NCBI RefSeq assembly: GCF_003032475.1
Contig: NZ_CP028369.1
Coordinates: 3,224,001 to 3,288,000 of the forward strand
Direction of reading: 5' to 3'
Length of the DNA: 64,000 nt
Source: Streptomyces sp. P3
GTDB taxonomy: Bacteria; Actinomycetota; Actinomycetes; Streptomycetales; Streptomycetaceae
Shown: in pieces, positions 43,524-51,426 of the stretch
Numbering within the stretch: position 1 is the first letter of the stretch
Layout: every line of letters begins with the position of its first letter
Position numbers and translations under genes: made by a program
Notes under the pieces: model-generated
What the model saw: the letters and a program-made list of their open reading frames with translations, nothing else
Databases searched by the model: none
What the model was told of the DNA's origin: nothing

Positions 43524-45140
43524 TCACATCCGGAAGACGCCGAACCGGGGCTCGCCCAGCGGCGCGTTGGCGCAGGCCGTCAGGGCCAGGCCCAGCACCT
43601 GCCGGGTCTCCTGCGGTTCGACGACCCCGTCGTCCCACAGCCGGGCGGTCGCGTAGTAGGCGTTGCCCTGCCGCTCGTACTGCGCGCGGATCGGGTCCTT
43701 GAACGCCTCTTCGTCCGCTGCGGGCCACTCCTGGCCGCCGGCCTCCAGCTGGTCGCGCTTGACGGTGGCGAGGACGGAGGCGGCCTGCTCGCCGCCCATG
43801 ACGGAGATCTTGGCGTTGGGCCACATCCACAGGAAGCGGGGCGAATACGCCCGGCCGCACATGGAGTAGTTGCCCGCGCCGTACGACCCGCCGACGACGA
43901 CCGTCAGCTTCGGCACGCGCGTGCACGCCACCGCCGTCACCATCTTGGCGCCGTGCTTGGCGATGCCCCCGGCCTCGTAGTCCTTGCCGACCATGAAGCC
44001 GGAGATGTTCTGCAGGAACACCAACGGGATCCCGCGCTGGTCGCACAGCTCGATGAAGTGGGCGCCCTTCTGGGCGGACTCGGAGAACAGGATGCCGTTG
44101 TTGGCGACGATCCCGACCGGGTGGCCGTGGATCCGGGCGAAACCGGTGACCAGGGTCTGCCCGAACTCGGACTTGAACTCCGCGAAGCGGGAGCCGTCGA
44201 CCACGCGCGCGATGACCTCCCGCACGTCGTAGGGGGTGCGGGAGTCGACGGGCACGGCTCCGGTCAGCCCGTGGGGGTCGACCTTGGGCTCCACGGACGG
44301 CCGCACCTGCCAGGGCAGCGGGCCGCGCGCGGGGAGCGTGGCGACGATGTTGCGCACGATCCGCAGCGCGTGCGCGTCGTCCTCGGCGAGATGGTCGGTC
44401 ACGCCGGAGACCCGGGAGTGCACCTCGCCGCCGCCCAGTTCCTCCGCGGTGACGACCTCGCCGGTGGCGGCCTTCACCAGCGGCGGGCCGCCCAGGAAGA
44501 TCGTGCCCTGACCGCGGACGATGACCGCCTCGTCGCTCATGGCGGGCACGTACGCCCCGCCGGCCGTGCACGACCCGAGGACCGCCGCGATCTGCGGGAT
44601 GCCGGCCCCCGACATCCGGGCCTGGTTGTAGAAGATCCGCCCGAAGTGCTCGCGGTCGGGGAACACCTCGTCCTGCATCGGCAGGAAGGCGCCGCCGGAG
44701 TCGACCAGGTACAGGCAGGGCAGGCGGTTCTCCAGCGCCACCTCCTGGGCGCGCAGGTGCTTCTTCACCGTCATCGGGTAGTAGGTGCCGCCCTTGACGG
44801 TGGCGTCGTTGGCCACGATCACGCACTCGCGCCCGCTCACCCGCCCGATCCCGGCGATGACCCCGGCGGCCGGGGCCTGCCCGTCGTACATCCCGTCGGC
44901 GGCGAGGGGGGCGAGCTCGAGGAAGGGCGACCCCGGATCCAGGAGGGTGTCGACCCGGTCCCGGGGCAGCAGCTTGCCGCGCGCGGTGTGCCGGGCCCGT
45001 GCCTTCTCACCGCCTCCCAGCCGGGCCGCGGCCAGCTTGCCGTGCAGCTCCTCGGCGAGTGCGCGGTGCGCCTCCTCGTTGGCCCGCCAGGCCTCCGACG
45101 CGGGGTCGCCCGCGCTCGTCAGCTCCGGTGCCTCTTCCAT
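43524..45140 (-). CDS. 3-Methylcrotonyl-CoA carboxylase beta (carboxyltransferase) subunit
   Basis: A 538-aa crotonase-fold carboxyltransferase. Oxyanion-hole type segments are seen in [18 protein letters not shown] and in [23 protein letters not shown], with [16 protein letters not shown] typical of MCC beta. It is the first gene of the operon. Its promoter gap contains two copies of a 16-bp palindrome shared with the divergent TetR gene. Confidence 0.9.
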   Translation of the reverse strand: MEEAPELTSAGDPASEAWRANEEAHRALAEELHGKLAAARLGGGEKARARHTARGKLLPRDRVDTLLDPGSPFLELAPLAADGMYDGQAPAAGVIAGIGRVSGRECVIVANDATVKGGTYYPMTVKKHLRAQEVALENRLPCLYLVDSGGAFLPMQDEVFPDREHFGRIFYNQARMSGAGIPQIAAVLGSCTAGGAYVPAMSDEAVIVRGQGTIFLGGPPLVKAATGEVVTAEELGGGEVHSRVSGVTDHLAEDDAHALRIVRNIVATLPARGPLPWQVRPSVEPKVDPHGLTGAVPVDSRTPYDVREVIARVVDGSRFAEFKSEFGQTLVTGFARIHGHPVGIVANNGILFSESAQKGAHFIELCDQRGIPLVFLQNISGFMVGKDYEAGGIAKHGAKMVTAVACTRVPKLTVVVGGSYGAGNYSMCGRAYSPRFLWMWPNAKISVMGGEQAASVLATVKRDQLEAGGQEWPAADEEAFKDPIRAQYERQGNAYYATARLWDDGVVEPQETRQVLGLALTACANAPLGEPRFGVFRM

Positions 45141-45171
45141 CCTCGCGGTCCCCTCACGCCAGTGATCGACT

Positions 45172-45187
45172 GTTAATGAGCGTTAAC
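45172..45187. promoter_or_regulatory. Operator copy 1 of leucine-operon TetR regulator
   Basis: GTTAATGAGCGTTAAC, an inverted GTTA-N8-TAAC, lies 32 bases upstream of the carboxylase beta start. It matches copy 2 at 13 of 16 positions. Probably bound by the divergent TetR protein. Confidence 0.7.
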
Positions 45188-45199
45188 CATTTCCTTCAG

Positions 45200-45215
45200 G
45201 TTAACGACCGCTAAC
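45200..45215. promoter_or_regulatory. Operator copy 2 of leucine-operon TetR regulator
   Basis: GTTAACGACCGCTAAC, the second GTTA-N8-TAAC palindrome, lies 28 bases from copy 1 and 22 bases before the TetR start codon. The arrangement fits autoregulation plus operon repression. Confidence 0.7.
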
Positions 45216-45237
45216 CTCCCTGTCTAGAATTGCTCCC

Positions 45238-45945
45238 ATGGCCACGAGAACCGACGCCCCCACCCGGCGCGAGCAGATCCTCAGGGAGGCCGCGCGGCTG
45301 TTCGCCGAGCGCGGGTTCCACGGCGTCGGGGTCGACGAGATAGGCGCCGCGGTCGGCATCAGCGGCCCCGGTCTGTACCGGCACTTCCCCGGCAAGGACG
45401 CGATGCTCGCGGAACTGCTCGTGGGCATCAGCGGGCAGCTGCTGACCGGCGCCAGACGCCGGCTGGCAGAGGCGGGCGCCGACAGGTCGCGGGCGGACGC
45501 CTCCCGGGCGGGGGCGGAAGCCGACCGGGCGGGGGCGGAAGCCGACCGGGCGGGGCTGGGCGGCAGCCCGGCGGTGGTGGGTGGCGGCCCGGCAGTGGCG
45601 GAGGCGGTCCTCGACTCGCTCATCGAGGGGCACATCGACTTCGCGATCGACGACCGTCCCCTGATCACTCTGCACGACCGTGAGCTGGACCGCCTGCGCG
45701 ACAGCGACCGCAAGCTGGTCCGCCAGCTCCAGCGGCAGTACGTCGAACTGTGGGTGGAGGCGGTGCGCGCCCTCTACCCGAACCTCGTCGAGCCCGCCGC
45801 CCGCTCCGCGGTCCACTCCGTCTTCGGCCTCCTGAACTCCACCCCGCACCTCGGCCGCCCGGGCTCCCTCCCTGGCCGCGCGGCCACGGCGGAACTCCTG
45901 CACCGCATGGCCCGCGGCGCGTTCGCGGCGGCGGCGGACGCCTGA
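45238..45945 (+). CDS. TetR-family regulator of leucine catabolism
   Basis: 235 aa. The N-terminal HTH (about 10-57) has EAARLFAERGFHGVGVDEIG and ISGPGLYRHFPGKDAMLAEL. An Ala/Asp/Arg-rich insertion with duplicated seven-residue units (AGAEADR, bases about 45505-45555) follows, then the ligand-binding helices. It is divergent from the methylcrotonyl-CoA carboxylase operon and probably represses it through the two palindromes between them. The inducer is likely an acyl-CoA intermediate (inference). Confidence 0.88.
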   Translation: MATRTDAPTRREQILREAARLFAERGFHGVGVDEIGAAVGISGPGLYRHFPGKDAMLAELLVGISGQLLTGARRRLAEAGADRSRADASRAGAEADRAGAEADRAGLGGSPAVVGGGPAVAEAVLDSLIEGHIDFAIDDRPLITLHDRELDRLRDSDRKLVRQLQRQYVELWVEAVRALYPNLVEPAARSAVHSVFGLLNSTPHLGRPGSLPGRAATAELLHRMARGAFAAAADA

Positions 45946-45981
45946 CGCCCGGCTCGCTCGGACGTGTCGACCGGTACGCCC

Positions 45982-46012
45982 TTGACCTCAAGTCCGGTTG
46001 AGTTTCTACGGT
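45982..46012 (+). promoter_or_regulatory. MerR/SoxR-type promoter with 19-bp spacer
   Basis: The -35 TTGACC (45982-45987) and the -10 TACGGT (46007-46012) are exactly 19 bp apart. Between and across them lies CCTCAA-N6-TTGAGT (45986-46003), closely matching the SoxR box CCTCAA-N6-TTGAGG. This overlong spacer with a palindrome is the signature of MerR-family activation. It drives the MarR gene 38 bases on. Confidence 0.65.
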
Positions 46013-46049
46013 CGAGTTCGAGGAACCGACTCGGACAACGGCAGGGATC

Positions 46050-46514
46050 ATGGCCATGGAGTACTCGCACAGCGACACCGACCTGATCGAACAGCCCATC
46101 GGATATTGGAGTTGGGCGGCCTACAAGGCCGTCATCGACCGGACCCGGGCCGCCCTCGCCGGCATCGGCACCACCCAACCGCAGTGGTGGGCCCTCGCGC
46201 AGGTGGCAGGCTCCGACACGGTCAAGACCCGTGACGAAGTCTCCCGCCTCCTGCGGAACTACCTCGACGTCGGCCCGGAAACCATGGAGTCGGAGATCGA
46301 CACGATCATCGTCCAGGGTTGGGTCACCGAGGACGCAGAGGGACGTCTGGGCATCACGGCTGAGGGCAGGGCGTTCTACGGCAAGGCGGCGGCCCTTCAG
46401 GACGAACTCCGAGCGGAACGGCACGCGGACATCTCCGACGAGGAGTATCTGACCACCCTCAAGGTGCTGCAGCGGTTCATCCACAACACTGGCGGACGAG
46501 CTTGGCACCACTAG
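46050..46514 (+). CDS. MarR-family regulator
   Basis: A 154-aa winged-helix protein. It has an N-terminal dimer helix, HTH at about 43-85 (PQWWALAQVAGSDTVKTRDE), a wing with GWVTEDAEGRLGITAEGRAF, and C-terminal helices. The layout is MarR-like, though the HTH is shorter than in classical MarR. AGGGA precedes the ATG at 46050. Its promoter looks like a SoxR/MerR target, suggesting induction by redox-active compounds. It stands alone in an accessory patch. Confidence 0.75.
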   Translation: MAMEYSHSDTDLIEQPIGYWSWAAYKAVIDRTRAALAGIGTTQPQWWALAQVAGSDTVKTRDEVSRLLRNYLDVGPETMESEIDTIIVQGWVTEDAEGRLGITAEGRAFYGKAAALQDELRAERHADISDEEYLTTLKVLQRFIHNTGGRAWHH

Positions 46515-46558
46515 TCACCGCGCCTGTCGTCCCGGCGGTAGTTCGGGCGGAGCCGGGT

Positions 46559-46921
46559 TCAGTCCCAGTCGCCGGGGTCGGTCACCTCGATCAGCGCGGC
46601 CAGCTTGGCGCGGTCATGGAAAGCGCCGCTGAGAATCAGCCCGAGCTCCCGCAGCGCCGCCTCGTCGTTACCGTAGACGCACATCATCCCGGCCTCGGGA
46701 TCGAAACCGCCGATCCGGTCGGCCAGCTCCGGCGCGTGGACGCGCACCGCAGTGCGCGCGACCGCGTCCCAGCTGTAGCCGCTGACCTCCTGGCCGACGG
46801 CTTCGAAAAGGTCGCCCGCCTCGGCGAAGTGGTCGTCGCCGAGGATCAGGCTGTAGTTGCCGGGCGATGTGTCGAAGAGCCTCAGGGGCGCGAGGTCCGC
46901 GTGATTGATTACTTCCGTCAT
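46559..46921 (-). CDS. Imm51-family immunity protein (orphan)
   Basis: A 120-aa acidic protein. NYSLILGDDHFAEAGDLFEA, GYSWDAVARTAV and FDPEAGMMCVYGNDEAALREL fit the Imm51 immunity family, which protects against secreted polymorphic toxins. No cognate toxin is visible on either side, so it may neutralise a rival toxin or be left from a lost locus. The ATG at 46921 has only AGGA at a long distance. Confidence 0.75.
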   Translation of the reverse strand: MTEVINHADLAPLRLFDTSPGNYSLILGDDHFAEAGDLFEAVGQEVSGYSWDAVARTAVRVHAPELADRIGGFDPEAGMMCVYGNDEAALRELGLILSGAFHDRAKLAALIEVTDPGDWD

Positions 46922-47020
46922 GCGTGCATCCTGGCACGCCCCACCGACAGGCCCTCCCGCCTGCGGCGTTGCGAGGTCCCGAGCGGCAAACGTACCCGCC
47001 GCCCAGTCCCTGGAGCACCC

Positions 47021-47182
47021 TTAGAGCAGGTGGTCTGCCTTGCCCGCCTTGATCTCCAGGATGAGGGTGCGGAGGGCTTCGCGGGTGTCGGTGAGGGGGG
47101 TGTCCTCCTGACCGGCGACGGCGATGGAGGCGTTGCCGTCGAGATCGGTGCCTATGAGTGCATGCCGATATCCGTGGCATTT
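47021..47182 (-). pseudogene. Remnant of a DUF397-type small protein
   Basis: The frame is open for 53 codons between a TGA and a TAA with no usable start. It reads NASIAVAGQEDTPLTDTREA and then ALRTLILEIKAGKADHLL, similar to the C-terminal half of DUF397 proteins that normally sit beside XRE regulators. The N-terminal half is missing, so I take it as a decayed fragment. Confidence 0.45.
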
Positions 47183-47194
47183 TCATCGTGGGCA

Positions 47195-47431
47195 TCATCG
47201 GTCTTCAGCTGTCCGACTCCGCCCAGTGAGCCGCTGATGCCTGCGGCCGGTCCAACCGACGGCCACCCATGCGGCGAAGAGGACGGTCGCGGCGACGACG
47301 CCCGCGACAGTGTTGGTGAAGACGAGTGCAAACAGGACCGAGATGAGCGTGATCGTCCCGGCCGAGGACGTAGCGAAGGAGTCGGCACGCAGGGCCATGC
47401 GCAAGAAACGTGAGGGTGAGGCGTCGGTCAC
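47195..47431 (-). CDS. Small two-helix membrane protein
   Basis: 78 aa. Two hydrophobic segments are visible (ITLISVLFALVFTNTVAGVV and VLFAAWVAVGW), followed by a basic tail (GRRHQRLTGR). GTG at 47431 with GGAG. The N-terminus SPSRFLRMALRADSFATSS resembles the start of larger Streptomyces integral membrane proteins, so it may be a shortened relative. It lies among gene remnants. Confidence 0.5.
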   Translation of the reverse strand: MTDASPSRFLRMALRADSFATSSAGTITLISVLFALVFTNTVAGVVAATVLFAAWVAVGWTGRRHQRLTGRSRTAEDR

Positions 47432-47577
47432 GGCATCTCCACTCTGTGGTACGGGAAGGGTCCGGCCGGGCAGGTCGGCCGGACCCGGGGAGACGCTGGA
47501 GCCTGTCGTGATCAATGGGGTTGCAGGAGGCTGCTGATCCAGATGGTCGTTGCGGCGGAGACGCAGTCCGGTAACTC

Positions 47578-47733
47578 TCAGGTTTTGTCGTATGGGGTCG
47601 CGATGTCCCGCCAGGCCTTCATTCCGTTGATGCCGAGTTCGTCTGCCTCCGGGACCTGCTTTCCGGTCTCGATCATGATGCGAACGGTGCCCTCACGGAA
47701 CGCGGCGTTGTGCGGCTGTTTCTTGGATCCCAT
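47578..47733 (-). pseudogene. Fragment of an IS3-type transposase OrfA
   Basis: 51 codons from the ATG at 47733. The sequence SKKQPHNAAFREGTVRIMIE and then TGKQVPEADELGING resembles the N-terminal HTH of IS3-family OrfA proteins, then loses similarity and stops. No OrfB and no terminal inverted repeats are seen, so it is an IS scar. Confidence 0.55.
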
Positions 47734-47863
47734 GATCCCAACTTCCCTTGGGGCCATGGGATTTACGCTACGACGGGAGGTTGACGCGTCCGGTTCCCCA
47801 CCGCGCAGACCATGACCGACGATCAAGGTTTCGACGTGCCAACGCCAACCGTTGACGAGCTCG

Positions 47864-48052
47864 TCAGCGTCCCACGGTGAGGGCCCAGTGAACCTGTGAA
47901 GGGGCGGTCACCTTGACGGTGGCGTGTTCGCGGGAAGTCTTCAGGCTCAGTTGGTTGAAGGTGCTGCTGACCTCGCCCTCCACGCATTCGAGGGGTGGGT
48001 TTTTGCAGGTCAGGGGCGATAGGGCCGTGCGCTTGCTGGTCGTCGTCGGTCG
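47864..48052 (-). pseudogene. Protein-like open frame, possible gene remnant
   Basis: 63 codons are open without a good start. Residues such as NPPLECVEGEVSSTFNQLSL and then REHATVKVTAPSQVHWALTV look protein-like, with two Cys and alternating beta pattern. It may be the end of a secreted protein whose 5' part is lost. The remaining sequence to 48296 shows nothing I can assign. Confidence 0.3.
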
Positions 48053-48297
48053 TCATTGGCCACTGCCCAGGGAGCCCTGGACGCGTCTGGGGCGGCTCTC
48101 CTTCGCACGGCGTGGGCCTCGTCCGGTTGGCGGCCGGCACCTTCGTCGCGGTCTGGCTCGGTTTCGGCCGGTGAAAGCGTGCCACGACGGCGCTTCAGTC
48201 GGCGGTCAGGGGGGCGCCCCCGGTACGTGACGAGCGTTACGGGTGTCGGGGGCCGAGAGGTCTGGACGCTTTTCACTACCCGCCGGTACGGTGGCTT

Positions 48298-48313
48298 CTG
48301 AGCGAGCGCTTAG
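48298..48313. promoter_or_regulatory. Palindrome upstream of acyl-CoA dehydrogenase
   Basis: CTGAGCGAGCGCTTAG is an imperfect 16-bp palindrome around AGCGAGCGCT. It lies 96 bases before the dehydrogenase start and resembles TetR-type operators of fatty-acid genes. Confidence 0.4.
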
Positions 48314-48408
48314 CCGTAGGAAACCGCAGCCACACATTGAGGAACCCCCACGGCGAGCAACCACATCCGCGAGAGCGGCGCCGGCTTAGGCGCAGAGAGG
48401 GGCCGGCG

Positions 48409-49566
48409 GTGCGCCGTACGGTGTTCAACGAGGACCACGAGGCGTTCCGGGAGACCCTCCGGGCCTTCATCGAGGCCGAGGTCGTCCCGGTCTACGACGA
48501 GTGGTTCGCGGCCGGCCAGGCGCCGCGCGACTTCTACTACAAGCTCGCCGAGCTGGGCGTCTTCGGTATCCGGGTGGACGAGGAGTACGGCGGCGCCGGC
48601 ATCGACTCGTACAAGTTCGAGGCCGTCCTGTACGAGGAGACGGCCCGCGCGGGCATCACCTTCGGCGGCTCCGGCGTGCACGTGCTGCTCGGTCTGCCGT
48701 ACATCAAGCTGCTCGCCACCGATGAGCAGAAGAAGCGCTACCTGCCGAAGTTCGTCTCCGGCGAGGAGATGTGGGCGATCGCGATGACCGAGCCGGGCAC
48801 CGGCTCCGACCTCGCGGGCATGAAGACCACCGCCAAGCTGAGCGAGGACGGCACGCACTACGTCCTCAACGGCTCCAAGACCTTCATCACCGGTGGCGTC
48901 CACGCCGACCAGATGATCGTCTGCGCCCGGACCGACGCGCCCAGCGCCGACGACCGCCGGCACGGCATATCGCTCCTCGTGGTGGACACCAAGTCCGAGG
49001 GCTACTCGATCGGCCGCAAGCTGGACAAGCTCGGCCTGAAGACCTCCGACACCGCCGAGCTGGCCTTCGTCGACGTCAAGGTGCCCGTCGAGAACCTCCT
49101 CGGCGAGGAGAACAAGGGCTTCTACTACCTCGGCCACAACCTGGCCTCCGAGCGCTGGGGCATCGCCTACGGCGCGTACGCGCAGGCCAAGGCTGCCGTC
49201 CGGTTCGCCAAGCAGTACGTGCAGGAGCGCACCGTCTTCGGCAAGCCGGTCGCGCACTTCCAGAACACCAAGTTCGAGCTGGCCGCCTGCCAGGCCGAGG
49301 TGGACGCGGCCGAGGCCGTCGCCGACCGCGCCACGGAGGCACTGGACGCCGGCGAGCTGACCCCGGCCGAGGCCGCCAGCGCCAAGCTGTTCTGCACCGA
49401 GGTCGCCCACCGGGTGATCGACCGCTGCCTCCAGCTGCACGGCGGCTACGGCTTCATGAACGAGTACCCGATCGCCCGCCTGTACGCGGACAACCGCGTC
49501 AACCGCATCTACGGCGGCACCAGCGAGATCATGAAGTCGATCATCGCCAAGGACATGGGCCTGTAG
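48409..49566 (+). CDS. Acyl-CoA dehydrogenase
   Basis: A 385-aa FAD-dependent acyl-CoA dehydrogenase. It has AMTEPGTGSDLAGM, GSKTFITGGVHAD, QLHGGYGFMNEYPIAR and IYGGTSEIMKSIIAKDMGL. The chain length is not predictable. I chose the GTG at 48409, with GAGAGGGG upstream, because it gives the normal N-terminus; the frame back to 48337 is Arg-rich shadow. A thioesterase gene follows 36 bases later, suggesting a small fatty-acid oxidation unit. Confidence 0.9.
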   Translation: MRRTVFNEDHEAFRETLRAFIEAEVVPVYDEWFAAGQAPRDFYYKLAELGVFGIRVDEEYGGAGIDSYKFEAVLYEETARAGITFGGSGVHVLLGLPYIKLLATDEQKKRYLPKFVSGEEMWAIAMTEPGTGSDLAGMKTTAKLSEDGTHYVLNGSKTFITGGVHADQMIVCARTDAPSADDRRHGISLLVVDTKSEGYSIGRKLDKLGLKTSDTAELAFVDVKVPVENLLGEENKGFYYLGHNLASERWGIAYGAYAQAKAAVRFAKQYVQERTVFGKPVAHFQNTKFELAACQAEVDAAEAVADRATEALDAGELTPAEAASAKLFCTEVAHRVIDRCLQLHGGYGFMNEYPIARLYADNRVNRIYGGTSEIMKSIIAKDMGL

Positions 49567-49602
49567 GGTCCCGGCCACTACTGCCCGGTACAACTGGACG
49601 CC

Positions 49603-50475
49603 ATGAGCCACGCACTGCAGGATCTCCTCGATCTGCTCGACCTCGAGCAGATCGAGGAGAACATCTTCCGCGGCCGGTCCCGGTCCGCCGTCGTCCCGCG
49701 CGTGTTCGGCGGACAGGTGGCGGCCCAGGCGCTGGTCGCCGCCGGGCGGACGGTCCCGCAGGACCGGCCCGCCCACTCCCTCCACGCGTACTTCCTGCGT
49801 GCGGGGGACCCGGGCGCGCCCATCGTCTACGACGTCGAGCGCATCCGTGACGGCCGTTCCTTCACCACCCGGCGGGTGGTCGCCATCCAGCACGGCCGGC
49901 CGATCTTCTCGCTGTCGGCGTCCTTCCAGGCGTACGAGGAGGGCCTCGACCACCAGGCGCCGATGCCGGCCTCGCCGGACCCGGTGACGCTGCCCACCTC
50001 CGAGGAGCGGCTGCGCGGGTACGGCCACCTCGACCCGTCGGTCGTCGAGCGGTTCCTGGAGGCCCGAGAGGCCATCGACCTGCGCTACGTCGACGAGCCG
50101 CCGTACGGGAAGTTCGGCGAGCCGCGCGAACCGCACTCCCAGGTGTGGTTCCGCACCAACGGCAAGCTGGCCGACGACCCTCTGCTGCACGTCGTCCTCG
50201 CCACCTACGTCTCCGACATGACCCTGCTCGACTCGGTCCTGCTCGCGCACGGGCGCGGCGGCTGGGCCGTGGGAGACGTGGTGGGGGCGTCCCTGGACCA
50301 CGCGATGTGGTTCCACCGCCCGTTCCGCGCCGACGAGTGGCTCCTGTACGACCAGGAGTCGCCCTCCGCGCACGGCGGCCGCGGCCTCGGCCAGGCCCGC
50401 ATCTACACGCAGGACGGCCGGCTCGCGGTGTCGGTGATCCAGGAGGGCGTGGTCCGCGTCCCCCGGGCGGACTGA
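49603..50475 (+). CDS. tesB: Acyl-CoA thioesterase II
   Basis: A 290-aa double-hotdog thioesterase. The first hotdog has VFGGQVAAQALVAAGRTV and SLHAYFLRAGDP. The second has YVSDMTLLDSVLL (catalytic Asp), ASLDHAMWFHRPFRADEWLLY and GLGQARIYTQDGRLAVSVIQ ending in the catalytic Gln region. It hydrolyses acyl-CoA to free acid and CoA. It probably shares a transcript with the dehydrogenase upstream. Confidence 0.92.
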   Translation: MSHALQDLLDLLDLEQIEENIFRGRSRSAVVPRVFGGQVAAQALVAAGRTVPQDRPAHSLHAYFLRAGDPGAPIVYDVERIRDGRSFTTRRVVAIQHGRPIFSLSASFQAYEEGLDHQAPMPASPDPVTLPTSEERLRGYGHLDPSVVERFLEAREAIDLRYVDEPPYGKFGEPREPHSQVWFRTNGKLADDPLLHVVLATYVSDMTLLDSVLLAHGRGGWAVGDVVGASLDHAMWFHRPFRADEWLLYDQESPSAHGGRGLGQARIYTQDGRLAVSVIQEGVVRVPRAD

Positions 50476-50524
50476 GCCCCTGCCCTGAACCGCCGTTCGT
50501 GCCCCCCGCCCGTGACTCCCCGTC

Positions 50525-51310
50525 CTACAGGCCCGCCTCCGCGAGCAGGTAGGCGACCATCGGGTCGTAGTGGCGCGGGCTGACGACGTGGTCGTCCAGG
50601 GGGACCGCCACCTGGACGACGCCCTCCGCCTCGCCGATGAACAGCGCCGGGTCGTTGCAGTCGGCGTAGCCGACGGAGTCCACGCCGTGCCGGCCGGCGT
50701 AGCCCGCCCAGCCGTGGTCGGCGACGACCAGGTCCGGCAGCGGGCGCCCCGCACGCTCCAGCGCCGTCAGGATCGCCTTCATCGGCTCGCCCGAGTGGGT
50801 GTGCCACAGCGTCGCCCCGTGCTCGAGCACCGCCACGTCGGCGACCTGCCAGACGTACCCCTCGTCGGTCTGCAGACCCGGCGGGATGACGACGATCTCG
50901 CAGCCCGCCGCGCGCAGGGCGGCGGCGGTCGCGCGGTGCACGTCCAGCAGGCCGCCCGGGTGACCGGTGGCGAACAGCACCCGCTGCCGGCCCTCGGCCG
51001 CCTTGCGCAGCCGGGCCGCCATCCGGTTCAGGCCGTCGACCGTCAGCTCGGGGTCGATGGTGTCCTGCCCGTAGCGGTACTCGGGATCGTCGTTGACTCC
51101 CACCCGCTCCGCCATCACCGCGAGCACGTCCTGCTCGTCGGTCCAGCGGTCGCCGAGTTCCAGGCCCAGCCAGAAGTTGCGCACGCCGTTCGCGAGGTGG
51201 CGGTAGTGCGAGAGGTTGTTCTCGCGCGGGGTGGCGACGTCCCCGGCGATACGGGTTCTGACGAGGTGGTCGACGAGTTCGACGCGGCTGGGCGTCGCGG
51301 ATATCGGCAT
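50525..51310 (-). CDS. Phosphatase-like conserved protein
   Basis: 261 aa, soluble. FATGHPGGLLDVHRATAAAL, VVIPPGLQTDEGY, HTHSGEPMKAIL and VVADHGWAGYAG suggest an alpha/beta fold with acidic and His metal-type residues. I recall such Streptomyces proteins being labelled phosphatase, without knowing the experimental basis. The ATG at 51310 has no clear ribosome site. It is convergent with tesB and lies on the same strand as the PucR regulator. Confidence 0.6.
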   Translation of the reverse strand: MPISATPSRVELVDHLVRTRIAGDVATPRENNLSHYRHLANGVRNFWLGLELGDRWTDEQDVLAVMAERVGVNDDPEYRYGQDTIDPELTVDGLNRMAARLRKAAEGRQRVLFATGHPGGLLDVHRATAAALRAAGCEIVVIPPGLQTDEGYVWQVADVAVLEHGATLWHTHSGEPMKAILTALERAGRPLPDLVVADHGWAGYAGRHGVDSVGYADCNDPALFIGEAEGVVQVAVPLDDHVVSPRHYDPMVAYLLAEAGL

Positions 51311-51426
51311 GGACTCATTGTGGGGCAGCGGGCTGTGGGCGTCCCGGCTGTTGCGGACGCTGGGACACGCGTCACGCCCCCTGTGCAGGCGTTCGGGGGG
51401 CCCTGATCGGTCCTGGTCGCTCCCGG

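Noticed and set aside
47823..48185. A 120-codon minus-strand frame in the remnant patch
   Set aside because: Composition is random-looking (Pro/Thr/Arg-rich). A different minus frame in the same stretch reads more like protein and was listed as a remnant instead.
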